Source: Mercurialis annua
Lineage: Eukaryota > Streptophyta > Magnoliopsida > Malpighiales > Euphorbiaceae
Assembly: GCF_937616625.2 (NCBI RefSeq)
Contig: NC_065571.1
Coordinates: 11,162,501 to 11,226,500 of the forward strand
Direction of reading: 5' to 3'
Length of the DNA: 64,000 bases
Part shown: positions 35,392-46,435 of the stretch, piece by piece
How the letters are laid out: the number at the start of each line of letters is the position of its first letter
How positions within the stretch are numbered: position 1 is the stretch's first letter
Made by a program: the position numbers and the translations under genes
Notes under the pieces: generated by a model
The model's input: only the letters and a program-made list of their open reading frames with translations
What the model was told of the DNA's origin: nothing
Database searches by the model: none

Positions 35392-37410
35392 TTAGGTTGA
35401 ATCAATCTTGTTGCAGCAAATGAAGAATTTTGTTGCTATAGCTTTTATCCTGTCTTCTGCAGCTGGAAATAGAGTATTCTGCTCCTCATCTTCCTCCATC
35501 ATCCATGTCAGGTCAATATCCTCCGCTTCTGTTCCGACAATTGCTTGCTTCCCAAGTCTTATCTCAAATAAAGATGATGCTTTTGAACTTGATGCTTCTG
35601 ATGCTTCTTCCATGGAGCTTGATACTTCCGTTTTGACGATTGCTTGCTTCCGAGATAAAGATGATACTTCTGATGCTTCTGCCCTCGATTCTTCTGTTTT
35701 GGAGCTCGATTCTGCTTCCATGGAGCTTGATTCTTCTGCCGTGAATTTTGATGCTTCTCCCTTGGAGCTTGATTCTTCATTTCCAGATATTCTCTTCCTC
35801 TTCGGACTCGGGATTATCATTCCACCGTAAGACGCTCTGATGGCCATTGTACATTCACCTATAATACTTAAAGTCTGAAAAACAAATCAGCATTAGATCT
35901 CTTAAATCATACACAGGAACTCAAATCAATTCTTAATGTATACTATAATTTACCATTCCGATATCTCTGCCTGTAAATATGCTCATCGATTTCTCAAACT
36001 TTTCACTAGAGATGGAGCTCACAGTCATAATAATAGCTGCTGCTGCTATTGTTGAAGGAGCAAATTGTGTAATGTCTATCTCTGCAAAATTACAATTCTA
36101 CTCATTATCTCTGAAATTTGAAATTGAAGTCAAGATTCTGTTACCTTTTTCTGAATTCATTATCAGCCTGATGGCATTTAATTTGTTACTGATGTCTAGT
36201 TCTCCTACTAAAGACAGCAAGCTCGTGATGTAGAATAGTGGATTTGCACAATCCGTAGGCGGTCCGATAACCTTGAGAATCCGACTCCCAACCATGTTGA
36301 TATCATTGGCATTCAGATACAAATTAGCGCGTTTTTGCTGTTCAAGAAAACACAGTAAGCAACGGAATTGAACGTATGAGAGAATGGAAGATGCTAAGTA
36401 AGAAGATACCATAAAAGCTTTGATGTCCAAGGTTTTATCTCTCATTTTCAGAGCGATAAAAAGGCAACAGATTCCCACCAAGCGAATATTGTAAACGTCA
36501 AGTCCATTTTTGAAATTCTAAGCCAACAAGTTTGTATCAGTAGGCAGTAATATTATTAGTAGAGACCATAAATTCTGGTAAGAAGAGTTTGTCAATACCG
36601 GCATTGTATCTCTTGAAATGAATCTGTCGAAGAACCCCAAAGCAACATACCGAATGAAGGCTTTATACGGATCATTATTTCGATTCTGCATCATGTTTAA
36701 CGTGATAAATTACTCGAACTCAGCAACTAAAACTCGTACATTTTTTTAAAAAGAACTTAACCAATTAAAGAATCATATATGTCTTTATATGTTAAAGAAC
36801 CATTCAATTAAAGACTGAATAAAGAATAACTACGCAAATTCAAGAACCAATCATATATAAATTAGAAGAACTATCCAATTCAATAAAGAATCCAAACATA
36901 GGCACAGAAGAAACTAAGAACAAAAGAAACTACATTTCTTGGAAACCAAACAGAAAGATGAGCAAGAAAGTAAAATGCAAGCATGTATAAAGAAGAGCTA
37001 TTCAATTCAAGAACCATTAATGAAAGCAATTAACAAAGAAGTTTATTCTTTTTAATCAGAATTCAAAGAGAGGCACAAGATTAGCATTCTTATGAGAAAA
37101 TAAAAGCAAAACCAATCAGCAGTTAATGAAATTTTTCTCAGGAGCCAAACAGAGAAAAGTTTTTCAAAGATTAAAGACAAAAGAAAGGGTAAAAGTAAAA
37201 CAAAACAAGATTGTAGTAAACCAAACAAGATTCTCGGAAACCAAACAGAAAGACAATAAAGAAAAGCAAAATATTTACTTGTTGAGTAATGAATTCAGCA
37301 ACTCTTGCTCTAATCTTCAAAACATCCGGGTTAGTAAAGGCTTGAACATTCAAAGCCTGAGACTCTGCCGTCATCCATTTTCTCAGCGCTGCTCTCTGAT
37401 CAGAAGACAT
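35392..37410 (-). CDS. Diverged cyclin-D-like protein, copy A
   Basis: Six exons on the - strand: 37279-37410, 36599-36685, 36410-36517, 36145-36337, 35954-36081 and 35392-35874, phase-consistent, about 376 residues. The segment RARVAEFITQQ followed by YVALGFFDRFIS resembles the start of a cyclin box (compare the usual NYLDRFLS of plant D cyclins). LVGICCLFIALKMRD resembles the helix-3 region, and PSTIAAAAIIMTV resembles the C-terminal cyclin fold (usually PSEIAAAV). No N-terminal LxCxE retinoblastoma-binding motif is seen. The tail is rich in Ser/Glu with imperfect repeats, then a conserved EDIDLTWMMEEDE block. It is paired head to head with 44596-46435. It may be a D6-like or lineage-specific cyclin; binding to a CDK is inferred only. 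Confidence 0.65.
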
Positions 37411-37489
37411 TTTAAGTTTTCTTGAAAGAAAAGAAAACGAAGGAGAAAAGAAAAGAAAATGAAGGAGAAAAGTGTTAGTTATCTCAGTT

Positions 37490-37500
37490 AGTTATATATA
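37490..37500 (-). promoter_or_regulatory. TATA box of cyclin-like copy A
   Basis: gttatatatac on the + strand (tatatataac on -), about 85 bases upstream of the ATG. It is conserved at the same distance in copy B, as is the neighbouring ccaacgaatctg block. Confidence 0.55.
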
Positions 37501-37712
37501 CAGATTCGTTGGAGCCAAGTTAGTTAAGCATAACGGTTCTAAATTTATTTTGCAAATCACTTTTTGCCACGTAAGAAATTAATCAGCGCATACTTCTAGG
37601 CCCTGTGCATCGGTGGGCTGGGTCGAAAATTTTTAAACCGAACCAAACCAAACGATAATTAAGCTCAGATTACCCATCCAGTTAAAAACCGGAATTTTTT
37701 GTTTGGTGTTTC

Positions 37713-37948
37713 TGAAGAAACCTGAAAAGGTTGATTATATTTCTGTAAAAACTTAATTACAAAATGAATTAGGCATTAGCCTTATAAAGAGAAATTACAG
37801 CGGTAATGAACAAAAGGAGAAGATTAAGCCTATAAACTAGCTATTTCCTAAACAACTACACAAGGAAAGAAGATATTTGTATTAAGGAAATACATAATAA
37901 CCATTTTAGGAAGAAACGTAATAATCAGAGGCTAGAATAACTCCAATA
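37713..37948 (-). repeat. 3' LTR of the Copia element
   Basis: 236 bp, nearly identical to 42433-42668. On the - strand it starts TATTGGAG rather than the canonical TG and ends CTTCA. Confidence 0.9.
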
Positions 37949-37956
37949 CTCCCCCT

Positions 37957-40900
37957 TCAAGTGGAGTGTATGTTAATGACACTCAACTTGGATAACAGTG
38001 ACTTGAAGAGACTTGGACCAAGAGGCTTGGTAAAGAGGTCAGCAGGCTGCTCCTTGGATCTAACATGGGAGGTCAGGATATGGCCTTGTTGAACTTTTTC
38101 TCGGACGATATGACAATCAATTTCGATGTGTTTAGTGCGTTCATGGAAGACGGGATTGGCAGCTATGTGTATTGCGGACTTGTTGTCACAAAATAAGGTG
38201 GCAGCTTGTGAATGTGGAACTTGAAGATCGTTGAGAAGGGTGCGTAGCCAAGTGAGTTCACAACAGGTAGATGCCATGGAGCGATACTCAGCTTCCGCAC
38301 TAGAGCGCGAGACAGTGTCCTGCTTCTTTGTTTTCCATGAGATGGGAGCCCCTCCAAGAAAAATAATATAACCAGTAGTAGATCTCCGTGTGTCTCGACA
38401 TCGTGCCCAATCTGCATCACAATAGGCAGTTAAGTGAAGGCGACCAGTTGAGGGTAAGAAAATACCTTGTCCCGGGGACCCTTTGATGTATCGGAGAACT
38501 TGGTGAGCAGCGTCTAGGTGTGGCTGTCGTGGGGCAGCCATGAATTGACTAAGGATGTGCACAGCGTAGACGAGGTCTGGGCGTGTGATGGTGAGGTAAA
38601 TAAGGCGACCCACTAATCGTCGATAAATGGAAGGGTCAGGAAGAGCCTTTCCATCGGCAGCTCCAAGTGCCAAATTTTGGTCTAGAGGAACAGTGGCCGG
38701 TTTGGCTCCAAGAAAACCGGTGTCATCGAGTATCTCAAGAGCGTATTTGCGTTGGCATAGGGCAATGCCGTTTTTGGATCGAGCAACTTCGAGTCCAAGA
38801 AAATATTTGAGGGGTCCCATGTCTTTTAACTTGAATTGGGATGCAAGAAAAAGTTTGATATCTTCAATAACCTGCAAGTTAGTCCCCGTAATAATGACAT
38901 CATCAACATAAATAAGTAGAGCAGTGAACGTACCTTTATGTTGCCGAACAAACAAGGAATAGTCAGCCCAAGAGTGATGAAAACCGGCTTGTGTTAGGGC
39001 ACCGATGAGTTTGACGAACCATTGACGAGATGCTTGTTTAAGTCCGTATAAGGATTTGTGAAGTTTGCATACTCGAGTCTCACCTTTACCATGGAAACCT
39101 GGGGGCAGCCGCATATAGACGTCCTCCATTAAGTCCCCATTGAGAAAGGCATTGTTGACGTCAAGTTGGTGCAAAGGCCAACCATGGATGGCAGCCATAC
39201 TTATAAGAACACGAACAGTTGTTAATTTGGCCACAGGAGCAAAAGTCTCACGATAGTCTATGCCCTCAATTTGATTGTATCCTTTGGCAACAAGTCGGGC
39301 CTTGTGTCGCTCGATAGACCCGTCGGGATTATATTTGATTTTGTATACCCATTTACAACCAATGGGATGTTTGTCGGGTGGTAGCGGAACAAGACTCCAT
39401 GTTTTGTTGTCCTCGAGGGCTTTAAGTTCTTTAGCCATGGCGTCCCTCCATATTTGGGAACGATTGGCCTGCGTAAAAGTTCTTGGTTCCGTCTCAAGCA
39501 TAATGTTAGAAACAAAATGTTTATAAGGATGAGAAAGTTTATCGTAAGATAATACATGAGCTAGAGGAGAAGGTTTACCTGAGGCGATATGATGAGAGGA
39601 AGACGATGTGGTCGAGGAACGGGAAGGTAGAGCAATCTCAACATGAAAGTCGTGCAGAAGTTTGGATGGTTGGGTTTTGCGAGAGATGCGTCGAGGGATG
39701 GTGGTGGTAGGCGTTGTTGGTAGTGGATATGTTTGATCTAGTTGTGTGGTGGTAGGGGCTGGTGTTATTGGCGGTTGTCGGGGTGGTTGTGTTGGTCGTC
39801 GTTGGTATGTTTGGAGTGGTTGGGTAGTAGTAGGAACTGTTGGTATTGGAGGCTGTATGGGTGAGTGTGGTAGTGGCAGCAGATCATCATAAATGGTCGT
39901 GGTGGGTTGGGAAGTTGGCAGAGGAAAGTCGGTGGTGGGTGTGGTGTCAAAATTTTGATTTGTAAATGGGAATTCTTTTTCATGAAAAATAATGTCTCGA
40001 GAGATTAAAATTTTCTTGTTTTCAAGATTGTAAACCTTATAACCCTTAGTACCAGGTGGGTACCCAATAAAAACACATTCAACAGAACGAGCATCGAATT
40101 TGCTCGGCCGTAGAGGGTGTGTAGATACAAAACAACGACAACCAAAAACACGTAAATGAGTATAAAGAGGTGGTTTATGAAAATTTTTTTCAAAAGGTGT
40201 TTTGTTTTGTAAATGACGACTAGGTAAACGGTTTATTAAATAGGTAGCAGTAAGAATGGCATCACCCCAAAAAATCTTAGGTAAGTGCGATTGAAAAAGG
40301 AGTGCGCGAGCTACATTCAATAAATGGCGATGTTTGCGTTCGGCAACACCGTTTTGTTGAGGTGTATTAATACAGCTAGTTTGATGTAAAATACCTTCCG
40401 AAGAGTAAAAATCAATACATTTAAATTCGGGACCATTATCACTACGGACAATTTTTATACGTTTAGAAAATTGGTTTTCAATAAGTTGCACAAAATGAAT
40501 AATAAGAGGGCGTGCCTCCGCTTTGTTTTTCATAAGATAAATCCAAGTAAATTTAGAGTGATCATCCACAATGGTGAGGAAATAACGAGCTCCATTCAAA
40601 CAAGGAACGTGGTAACCTCCCCAAATATCCATGTGAATAAGATCAAAACAAGATAAACTGGTTGTAGTATGAATTGGAAATGAATTCCGAGTTTGTTTTG
40701 CTAAAGGGCAAATTAAACAAGTACTGTCAACAACATTTTTATTCTTAAAAACGGGAATTAAGGAAGCTATTTGCTGAGATGGATGACCGACTCGTTGATG
40801 CCATAAAGTATCCGATGTGGATGTGTTGCAAAGAATTGTTGGCGGTCTAGTGTGTAAGAAGAACAAGCCATCTTTCTCATACCCCGTCCCAATCGTCTTC

Positions 40901-42378
40901 CCCATGTGTAGGTCCTGAATGATACATAAATTTTTCAAGAAGATGGTAGCATAGAAAGTGTCATGAAGCAGTTTACTTATAGAGATTAAATTCACAGCAA
41001 ATTCAGGAACACACAGCACATGAGTAAGATGGATATTAGGCATGAAAGATATAGATCCTATGTGAGAAACTTTGTATGATTTACCATCTGGAAGATGCAC
41101 AAAATGATTAGGTGCAATTTTATAAGAATCCAAAAAATTTGTATTGTAAGTAATGTGGTCACTAGCACCGCTATCAAGTATCCATGAAGTACGAATTAAA
41201 GTGCTCGAGTGTGTATGTAGATTACCTGAGAAGTGAGTGAAAGCCGAGGGATTACCGACATGGTGAGCAGTGGAGTTATATATGGACCTGTTAGGCTGCT
41301 GCTGTTGGCTGGAGGAAGGGGACTGAAGTCGATTAAGGAGAGCCATGACTTGCTGGTATTCTGCATTCGAGAGTGAAAGATTTCCATGATTGTTCACCAA
41401 GGCAAGATTAGTGTCGTTTGCCCCTGTATCGGCAAGGTTGATATTGCTGCCTGCATTTTCTGCAGCAATGGTCCTCTTCTTTTTCCTACAATAATCAACA
41501 GTGTGGCCTTTATTGTTGCAAAAAGAGCACGTGAGGTGAGAGCGACACTGCCTTGTAGAGTGGTTGGACATGTTGCATTTGTCACATGATTTAGAGGCAC
41601 CAGGGAGCAGCGACTCTTTGCTTCGTTTAATAGCAAAAGCCGAGCTGTTGAGGTCCTCCTTACCTCCGTGGATAGCAAAAGCTGAAGTGTCACTTGGTGG
41701 TAGAGACTTAGAAGGGATCTTTGCTTGTTGTTCTTGACGGAGAACCATCGAGTATGCTTTGTTTGGCGCAGGAAAGGGATCCAAGCCAATAATGCTGCTG
41801 CGGACTTGCTCAAAATCTGAATTAAGACCCATTAAAAATTGCATAGTCTTTTGATTTTCAAAGTATACCTTGATTTTGTCTGTGGTGGTGCAGGGGCAGG
41901 GAAGAAAGCCAGTCAGAGCATCTTTTTCATCCCATAAAGATTTTAACTTGGTGAAATATGTACTGACAGAGTCGCTTCCTTGAGTGCAGTCATGAATTGC
42001 CTTTTCAACATTAAAGAGAGAAACAATGTTAGATTGAGAAAACCTTTCGATAAGTTCGATCCAAATACCTCGGGCATCCTTGAAATGGATGACGCTTTTA
42101 GATATCTCCTTCGACATAGATCCGAGCAGCCAAGTTTTGACGAGAACAGTGCATCGTTCCCATTGAAGCTCCTCGGTTGGGTTGTCAGTTGGGCGTGGCA
42201 GAGAGCCGGTGACAAAGCCAACTTTGTTTTTGATGGTTAGAGCCATCAACATAGATTCTTGCCAAGTAGTAAAGTTATCTTCCACTAATTGTTGCGAAAC
42301 CAAGATGGCACCTGGTTGATCGGAGTGGTGGAGAAATAAGGGGTGATTGGAATCCTTCCATGGCTCGGATGTAGACAT
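37957..42378 (-). CDS. Copia gag-pol polyprotein
   Basis: One open frame of 1473 residues, the normal single-ORF layout of Copia elements. Order: gag with a UBN2-like region (about 30-240), Cys/His nucleocapsid region (about 265-300), aspartic protease with LDSGASDH (about 397-404), integrase with an H-C zinc region (WHQRVGHP near 525) and a D-D-E core (DIWGGY, SDNGPEF), proline/threonine-rich linker (about 790-900), reverse transcriptase with LIYVDDVI (near 1155), and RNase H (about 1320-1460, with SSAEAEYRS and HIEIDCH). The start is the first ATG, about 40 bases from the primer-binding site. The stop codon lies within the polypurine tract. No disabling mutation is visible. Confidence 0.93.
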   Translation of the reverse strand: MSTSEPWKDSNHPLFLHHSDQPGAILVSQQLVEDNFTTWQESMLMALTIKNKVGFVTGSLPRPTDNPTEELQWERCTVLVKTWLLGSMSKEISKSVIHFKDARGIWIELIERFSQSNIVSLFNVEKAIHDCTQGSDSVSTYFTKLKSLWDEKDALTGFLPCPCTTTDKIKVYFENQKTMQFLMGLNSDFEQVRSSIIGLDPFPAPNKAYSMVLRQEQQAKIPSKSLPPSDTSAFAIHGGKEDLNSSAFAIKRSKESLLPGASKSCDKCNMSNHSTRQCRSHLTCSFCNNKGHTVDYCRKKKRTIAAENAGSNINLADTGANDTNLALVNNHGNLSLSNAEYQQVMALLNRLQSPSSSQQQQPNRSIYNSTAHHVGNPSAFTHFSGNLHTHSSTLIRTSWILDSGASDHITYNTNFLDSYKIAPNHFVHLPDGKSYKVSHIGSISFMPNIHLTHVLCVPEFAVNLISISKLLHDTFYATIFLKNLCIIQDLHMGKTIGTGYEKDGLFFLHTRPPTILCNTSTSDTLWHQRVGHPSQQIASLIPVFKNKNVVDSTCLICPLAKQTRNSFPIHTTTSLSCFDLIHMDIWGGYHVPCLNGARYFLTIVDDHSKFTWIYLMKNKAEARPLIIHFVQLIENQFSKRIKIVRSDNGPEFKCIDFYSSEGILHQTSCINTPQQNGVAERKHRHLLNVARALLFQSHLPKIFWGDAILTATYLINRLPSRHLQNKTPFEKNFHKPPLYTHLRVFGCRCFVSTHPLRPSKFDARSVECVFIGYPPGTKGYKVYNLENKKILISRDIIFHEKEFPFTNQNFDTTPTTDFPLPTSQPTTTIYDDLLPLPHSPIQPPIPTVPTTTQPLQTYQRRPTQPPRQPPITPAPTTTQLDQTYPLPTTPTTTIPRRISRKTQPSKLLHDFHVEIALPSRSSTTSSSSHHIASGKPSPLAHVLSYDKLSHPYKHFVSNIMLETEPRTFTQANRSQIWRDAMAKELKALEDNKTWSLVPLPPDKHPIGCKWVYKIKYNPDGSIERHKARLVAKGYNQIEGIDYRETFAPVAKLTTVRVLISMAAIHGWPLHQLDVNNAFLNGDLMEDVYMRLPPGFHGKGETRVCKLHKSLYGLKQASRQWFVKLIGALTQAGFHHSWADYSLFVRQHKGTFTALLIYVDDVIITGTNLQVIEDIKLFLASQFKLKDMGPLKYFLGLEVARSKNGIALCQRKYALEILDDTGFLGAKPATVPLDQNLALGAADGKALPDPSIYRRLVGRLIYLTITRPDLVYAVHILSQFMAAPRQPHLDAAHQVLRYIKGSPGQGIFLPSTGRLHLTAYCDADWARCRDTRRSTTGYIIFLGGAPISWKTKKQDTVSRSSAEAEYRSMASTCCELTWLRTLLNDLQVPHSQAATLFCDNKSAIHIAANPVFHERTKHIEIDCHIVREKVQQGHILTSHVRSKEQPADLFTKPLGPSLFKSLLSKLSVINIHST

Positions 42379-42420
42379 GTCCGATATGGAGAAAGTTTGA
42401 TTTATTGTTCAGTTAATAAG

Positions 42421-42432
42421 AATCTGATACCA
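42421..42432 (-). other. Primer-binding site of the Copia element
   Basis: On the - strand, tggtatcagatt directly follows the 5' LTR and matches the 3' end of initiator methionine tRNA over its first ten bases. Confidence 0.8.
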
Positions 42433-42668
42433 TAAAAAAACCTGAAAAGGTTGATTATATTTCTGTAAAAACTTAATTACAAAATGAATTAGGCATTAGC
42501 CTTATAAAGAGAAATTACAACGGTAATGAACAAAAGGAGAAGATTAAGCCTATAAACTAGCTATTTCCTAAACAACTACACAAGGAAAGAAGATATTTGT
42601 ATTAAGGAAATACATAATAACCATTTTAGGAAGAAACGTAATAATCAGAGGCTAGAATAACTCCAATA
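42433..42668 (-). repeat. 5' LTR of the Copia element
   Basis: 236 bp. By eye it differs from the 3' LTR at two bases near its inner edge and at one base in the acaacgg/acagcgg block. Confidence 0.9.
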
Positions 42669-42673
42669 GTTTC

Positions 42674-43693
42674 GGTTATTTCCGACGCTCAAACCCAACC
42701 TGAAATCAAAAGTTTATATGAATACAAACCAAATCAATTAATCAAACTATGTTCATTGAATAACCAAAGCATAATTATAATTTCCGTTCGGGTTAATTTA
42801 ATTTTGCGATTCGATTCACCCTTTCCACTACTCCTAGTTCCAATAGGCAATGGGAAATTCTTGCCCTTTTTAAACAAAATTTGGAGACGAGAAATCACGA
42901 ATGCATTCGAGTATCTCAACTAGACTGATATTAAATGGTGAAAACCGAATCATATAGATTGCCTCAAGTAGTAAAGAGATTATAAAGTTTGAATTGTCGA
43001 ACCCACGAGGACAAACGACTCAATACACCGATCTCCATTTACGTCATTCATTCGTTTAGCGGGTAATTGATTCCGGGGTCACTCTACTTTTCCAAAGTTT
43101 TAAAATGGTTACTCAATTAATTTTGTTTCAAAATGGTTACTGAACTTAGCATTAATGAACTTCTGGCGGTTTCTAAATGAAATTCGGCGACTTTTGTCCT
43201 ACGTGGCTTGTCGAACCTGACTCACGCCTTCATTTTTGACATGTCACTGTCCATGTCACTCTCATGCTTCCACTTCATCATCTTCTTTCTTAATTTCTTT
43301 CAATATTTTCCAACAAATATTAAAAAAGAAAAATAAATTCTAATAATAAAAAAAAAATCAAAAATCATTTTTTTTTCCAATTTTTTGCACCCATACAAAT
43401 AAATCATCCGGGTTCAAACCCAGGCGAAAGTTCTTCGTCTGGGTTCAAAAAATTAAAAAAAATCATTTTTTTAATTTTTGTATTTATTGGAGAAATGTTA
43501 AAATAAAATTATTCCGCAAATATTGATTTTGTAAAAATTAATTTCGTAAAAAATTGATATTTAATGAAATTTAAATATTTTTAATGTTTAATGAAAAAAA
43601 TTAAAGAAAGAAGATGATGATGTGGAGCCTTATCAGTGACGTGCACGATGATATGGCAAAAGGGAAAGGTTTGATTTGGTTCGGTTTAAAAAA
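42674..43693. other. Spacer between inverted cyclin-like genes
   Basis: No gene. At 43080-43200 a sequence with phrases such as aaaatggttactcaatt and aaaatggttactgaac looks like part of a MITE, but I could not close it with a matching second end. The last bases (about 43672-43693) are homologous, in inverted orientation, to the arm next to cyclin-like copy A (about 37640). Confidence 0.4.
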
Positions 43694-44369
43694 AGAGGAA
43701 ATTACACCATTTACTAAAAAAAATGAAAATAATTATAAAAGTATATGTTGATTTTTTTTATTTACAAAAATATTAATAATATTTACAAAAGTATAAAAAA
43801 ATAAAAAATAATATCAAACATACGGTGTATACTGTGGGTATAATGTTAGTATACTAATAAACTAACATTATATCAACATTCTACCAAAATTATACCAACA
43901 TTATACATACTGAGATTTTATTAATATTAAATAAAAATTTACCAAAATTACATCAAATTGTATACTGAAAATTAAAGTAATAATATATCAAAATTATACC
44001 ATCAGTATACCAAGAGTATACAAATTTTCTAGTTCATTACCAACTATAGTGAAAAATACACATAAAAAAAATACATGTATCAACTAGAAAATATATATAA
44101 AAATTTATAATCAATATGCCAAAAATATACTGAAATTATACCAATAATAAACCAAATATTATTTTTAAATTATCTGATATATAGTTTTAATATTCCAAAA
44201 TTATACCATAGTTATACCGACATTATACAAATCGTACTTTTGTAATTAATTTTTATTTTTTGATACTTTTGTAATTAATTTTAAATCAGTCATATTTTTG
44301 TAAATAAAAAAAGTTTACAGGTACTTTTGTAAATATTTTTAAAATTTTAGGTACTTTTGTCATCGTCCC
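43694..44369. mobile_element. Insertion in the right arm of the cyclin-like inverted repeat
   Basis: Comparison with the left arm (37620-37650) shows that about 676 bp is extra here. The extra DNA is bounded by the 9-bp repeat ttaaaaaaa (43685-43693 and 44370-44378). The interior is built of degenerate accaaaattatacc-type words. The terminal inverted repeats are weak, and an A-rich duplication is easy to get by chance, so the Mutator-type label is tentative. Confidence 0.45.
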
Positions 44370-44503
44370 TTAAAAAAATTCAACCCAGCCCACCTATGCA
44401 CAGGGCCTAGAAGAATGCGCTGATTAATTTCCTACGTGGCAAAAAGTGATTTGCAAAAGAAATTTAGAACCGTTATGCTTAACTAACTTGGCTCCAACGA
44501 ATC

Positions 44504-44514
44504 TGTATATATAA
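44504..44514 (+). promoter_or_regulatory. TATA box of cyclin-like copy B
   Basis: gtatatataac about 85 bases before the ATG at 44596, in a block (ccaacgaatctgtatata) shared with copy A in inverted orientation. Confidence 0.55.
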
Positions 44515-44595
44515 CTAACTGAGATACCTAACACTAATCTCCTTAATTTTCTTTTCTTTTCTCCTTCATTTTCTTTTCTTCCAAGAAAACTTAAA

Positions 44596-46435
44596 ATGTC
44601 TTCTGATCAGAGAGCAGCGCTGAGAAAATGGATGGCGGCGGAGTCTCAGGCTTTGAGTGTTCAAGCCTTTACTAACCCGGAAGTTTTGAAGATTAGAACA
44701 AGAGTTGCTGAATTCATCACTCAACAAGTAAATATTTTTTACTTTTCTTTATTGTCTTTCTGTTTGGTTTCCGAGAATCTTGTTTGGTTTACTACAATCT
44801 TTTCTCTGTTTGGTTTCCGAGAATGTTGTTTGTTTTTATTTTCTCATAAGAATGCTAATCTTGTGCCTCCTTTTGAATTCTTAGTAAAAAGAATAAACTT
44901 CTTTGTTAATCGCTTTTATTAATGGTTCTTGAATTGAATAGCTCTTCTTTATACATGCTTGCATTTTACTTTCTTGCTCATCTTTCTGTTTGGTTTCCAA
45001 GAAATGTAGTTTCTTTTGTTCTTAGTTTCTTCTGTGCCTATGTTTGGATTCTTTATTGAATTGGATAGTTCTTCTAATTTATACATGATTGGTTCTTGAA
45101 TTTGCATAGTTATTCTTTATTCAGTCTTTAATTGAATGGTTCTTTAACATATAAAGACATATATGATTCTTTAATTGGTTAAGTTCTTTTTAAAAAAATG
45201 TATGCGTTTTAGTTGCTCAGTTCGAGTAATTTATTACGTTAAACATGATGCAGAATCGAAATTATGATCCGTATAAATCCTTCATTCGGTATGTTGCTTT
45301 GGGGTTCTTCGACAGATTCATTTCAAGAGATACAATGCCGGTATTGACAAACTCTTCTTACCAGAATTTATGATCTCTACTGATAATATTACTGCCTACT
45401 GATACAAACTTGTTGGCTTAGAGTTTCAAAAACGGACTTGACGTTTACAACATTCGCTTGGTGGGAATCAGTTGCCTTTTTATCGCTCTGAAAATGAGAG
45501 ATAAAACCTTGGACATCAAAGCTTTTATGGTATCTTCTTACTTAGCATCTTCCATTCACTCATACGTTCAGTTCCGTTGCTTACTGTGTTTTCTTGAACA
45601 GCAAAAACGCGCTAATTTGTATCTGAATGTGAATGATATCAACATGGTCGGGAGTCGGATTCTCAAGGTTATCGGACCGCCTACAGATTGTGTAAATCCA
45701 CTATTTTTCGTGACGAGCTTGCTGTCTTTAGTAGGAGAACTAGACATCAGTAACAAATTAAATGTCATCAGGCTGATAATGAATTCAGAAAAAGGTAACA
45801 GTCTCTAAAAAAAATCTCAAATGGTTTCGTTTTTAATTTCCTGAGAGTGAGTCCCTTGTATATTGCAGAGTTAAAAATTACACAATATCCACCTTCAACA
45901 ATAGCAGCAGCAGCTGTTCTTATGACTGTCAGCACCATCAGTAAAGCAAAGATGGAGGATTCTAGGGTGACATTTACTGGCACAGATACCGGAATGGTAA
46001 AACTATAAATATTAAGCATTGATTTGAGCTCCTCTTTATCATTTACAAGATGTAATTCTGTTTTTTGTTTTGCAGATGATGAACAAAATAACTAATTGTA
46101 CAGTAGTGATCAAAGATTCTTACGGTGGATTTATACTCCCAAATCCGAAGAAGAAGAGAATTTCTGGAAATGAAGCATCAAGTTCGAAGGGAGAAGCATC
46201 GAGTTCCAAGGCAGAAAATCTGAGCTCCAAGGCAGAACAATCGAGATCAAATTATATGCAATCTGAGAAAAAGCTTGGCAAGCAAGCATTTGTTGAAACC
46301 GATGTGGAAGAGGATATTGACCTGACATGGATGATGGAAGAAGATGAGGATCTGAATCCTGTGTTTCCAGTTGCAAAAAACAAGATTAAAGCTTCAGTTC
46401 AAAAACTATTTACTTGCTGCAGCAAGATTGATTGA
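44596..46435 (+). CDS. Diverged cyclin-D-like protein, copy B
   Basis: Six exons: 44596-44727, 45254-45340, 45422-45529, 45602-45794, 45869-45996 and 46076-46435, about 335 residues. The first five exons equal copy A in length exactly (132, 87, 108, 193, 128 bases), and the introns are also alignable. Cyclin-like features are FFDRFISRDT, LVGISCLFIALKMRD and PSTIAAAAVLMTV. The last exon is 123 bases shorter than in copy A because the Ser/Glu-rich tail has fewer repeats; the EDIDLTWMMEEDE block and the lysine/cysteine C-terminus are kept. No LxCxE motif is seen. Both copies keep open frames, so both may be functional. Confidence 0.65.

Larger units (their letters stand above)
37713..42668 (-). 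mobile_element. Intact Copia LTR retrotransposon
   Basis: A 4956-bp element on the - strand is bounded by the 5-bp duplication gtttc (37708-37712 and 42669-42673). The two 236-bp LTRs (37713-37948 as 3' LTR, 42433-42668 as 5' LTR) differ at about three positions by eye. The primer-binding site tggtatcagatt (complement of 42421-42432) matches initiator Met tRNA. The polypurine tract gaagggggag lies directly next to the 3' LTR. The single polyprotein frame is unbroken. It inserted into the spacer between the inverted cyclin-like genes. Confidence 0.92.

Noticed and set aside
39258..39983. Extra small genes within the Copia element
   Set aside because: They are other-frame shadows of the polyprotein.
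43080..43670. A MITE beginning ggggtcactctac
   Set aside because: The left side looks typical, but no inverted right end or duplication was found.
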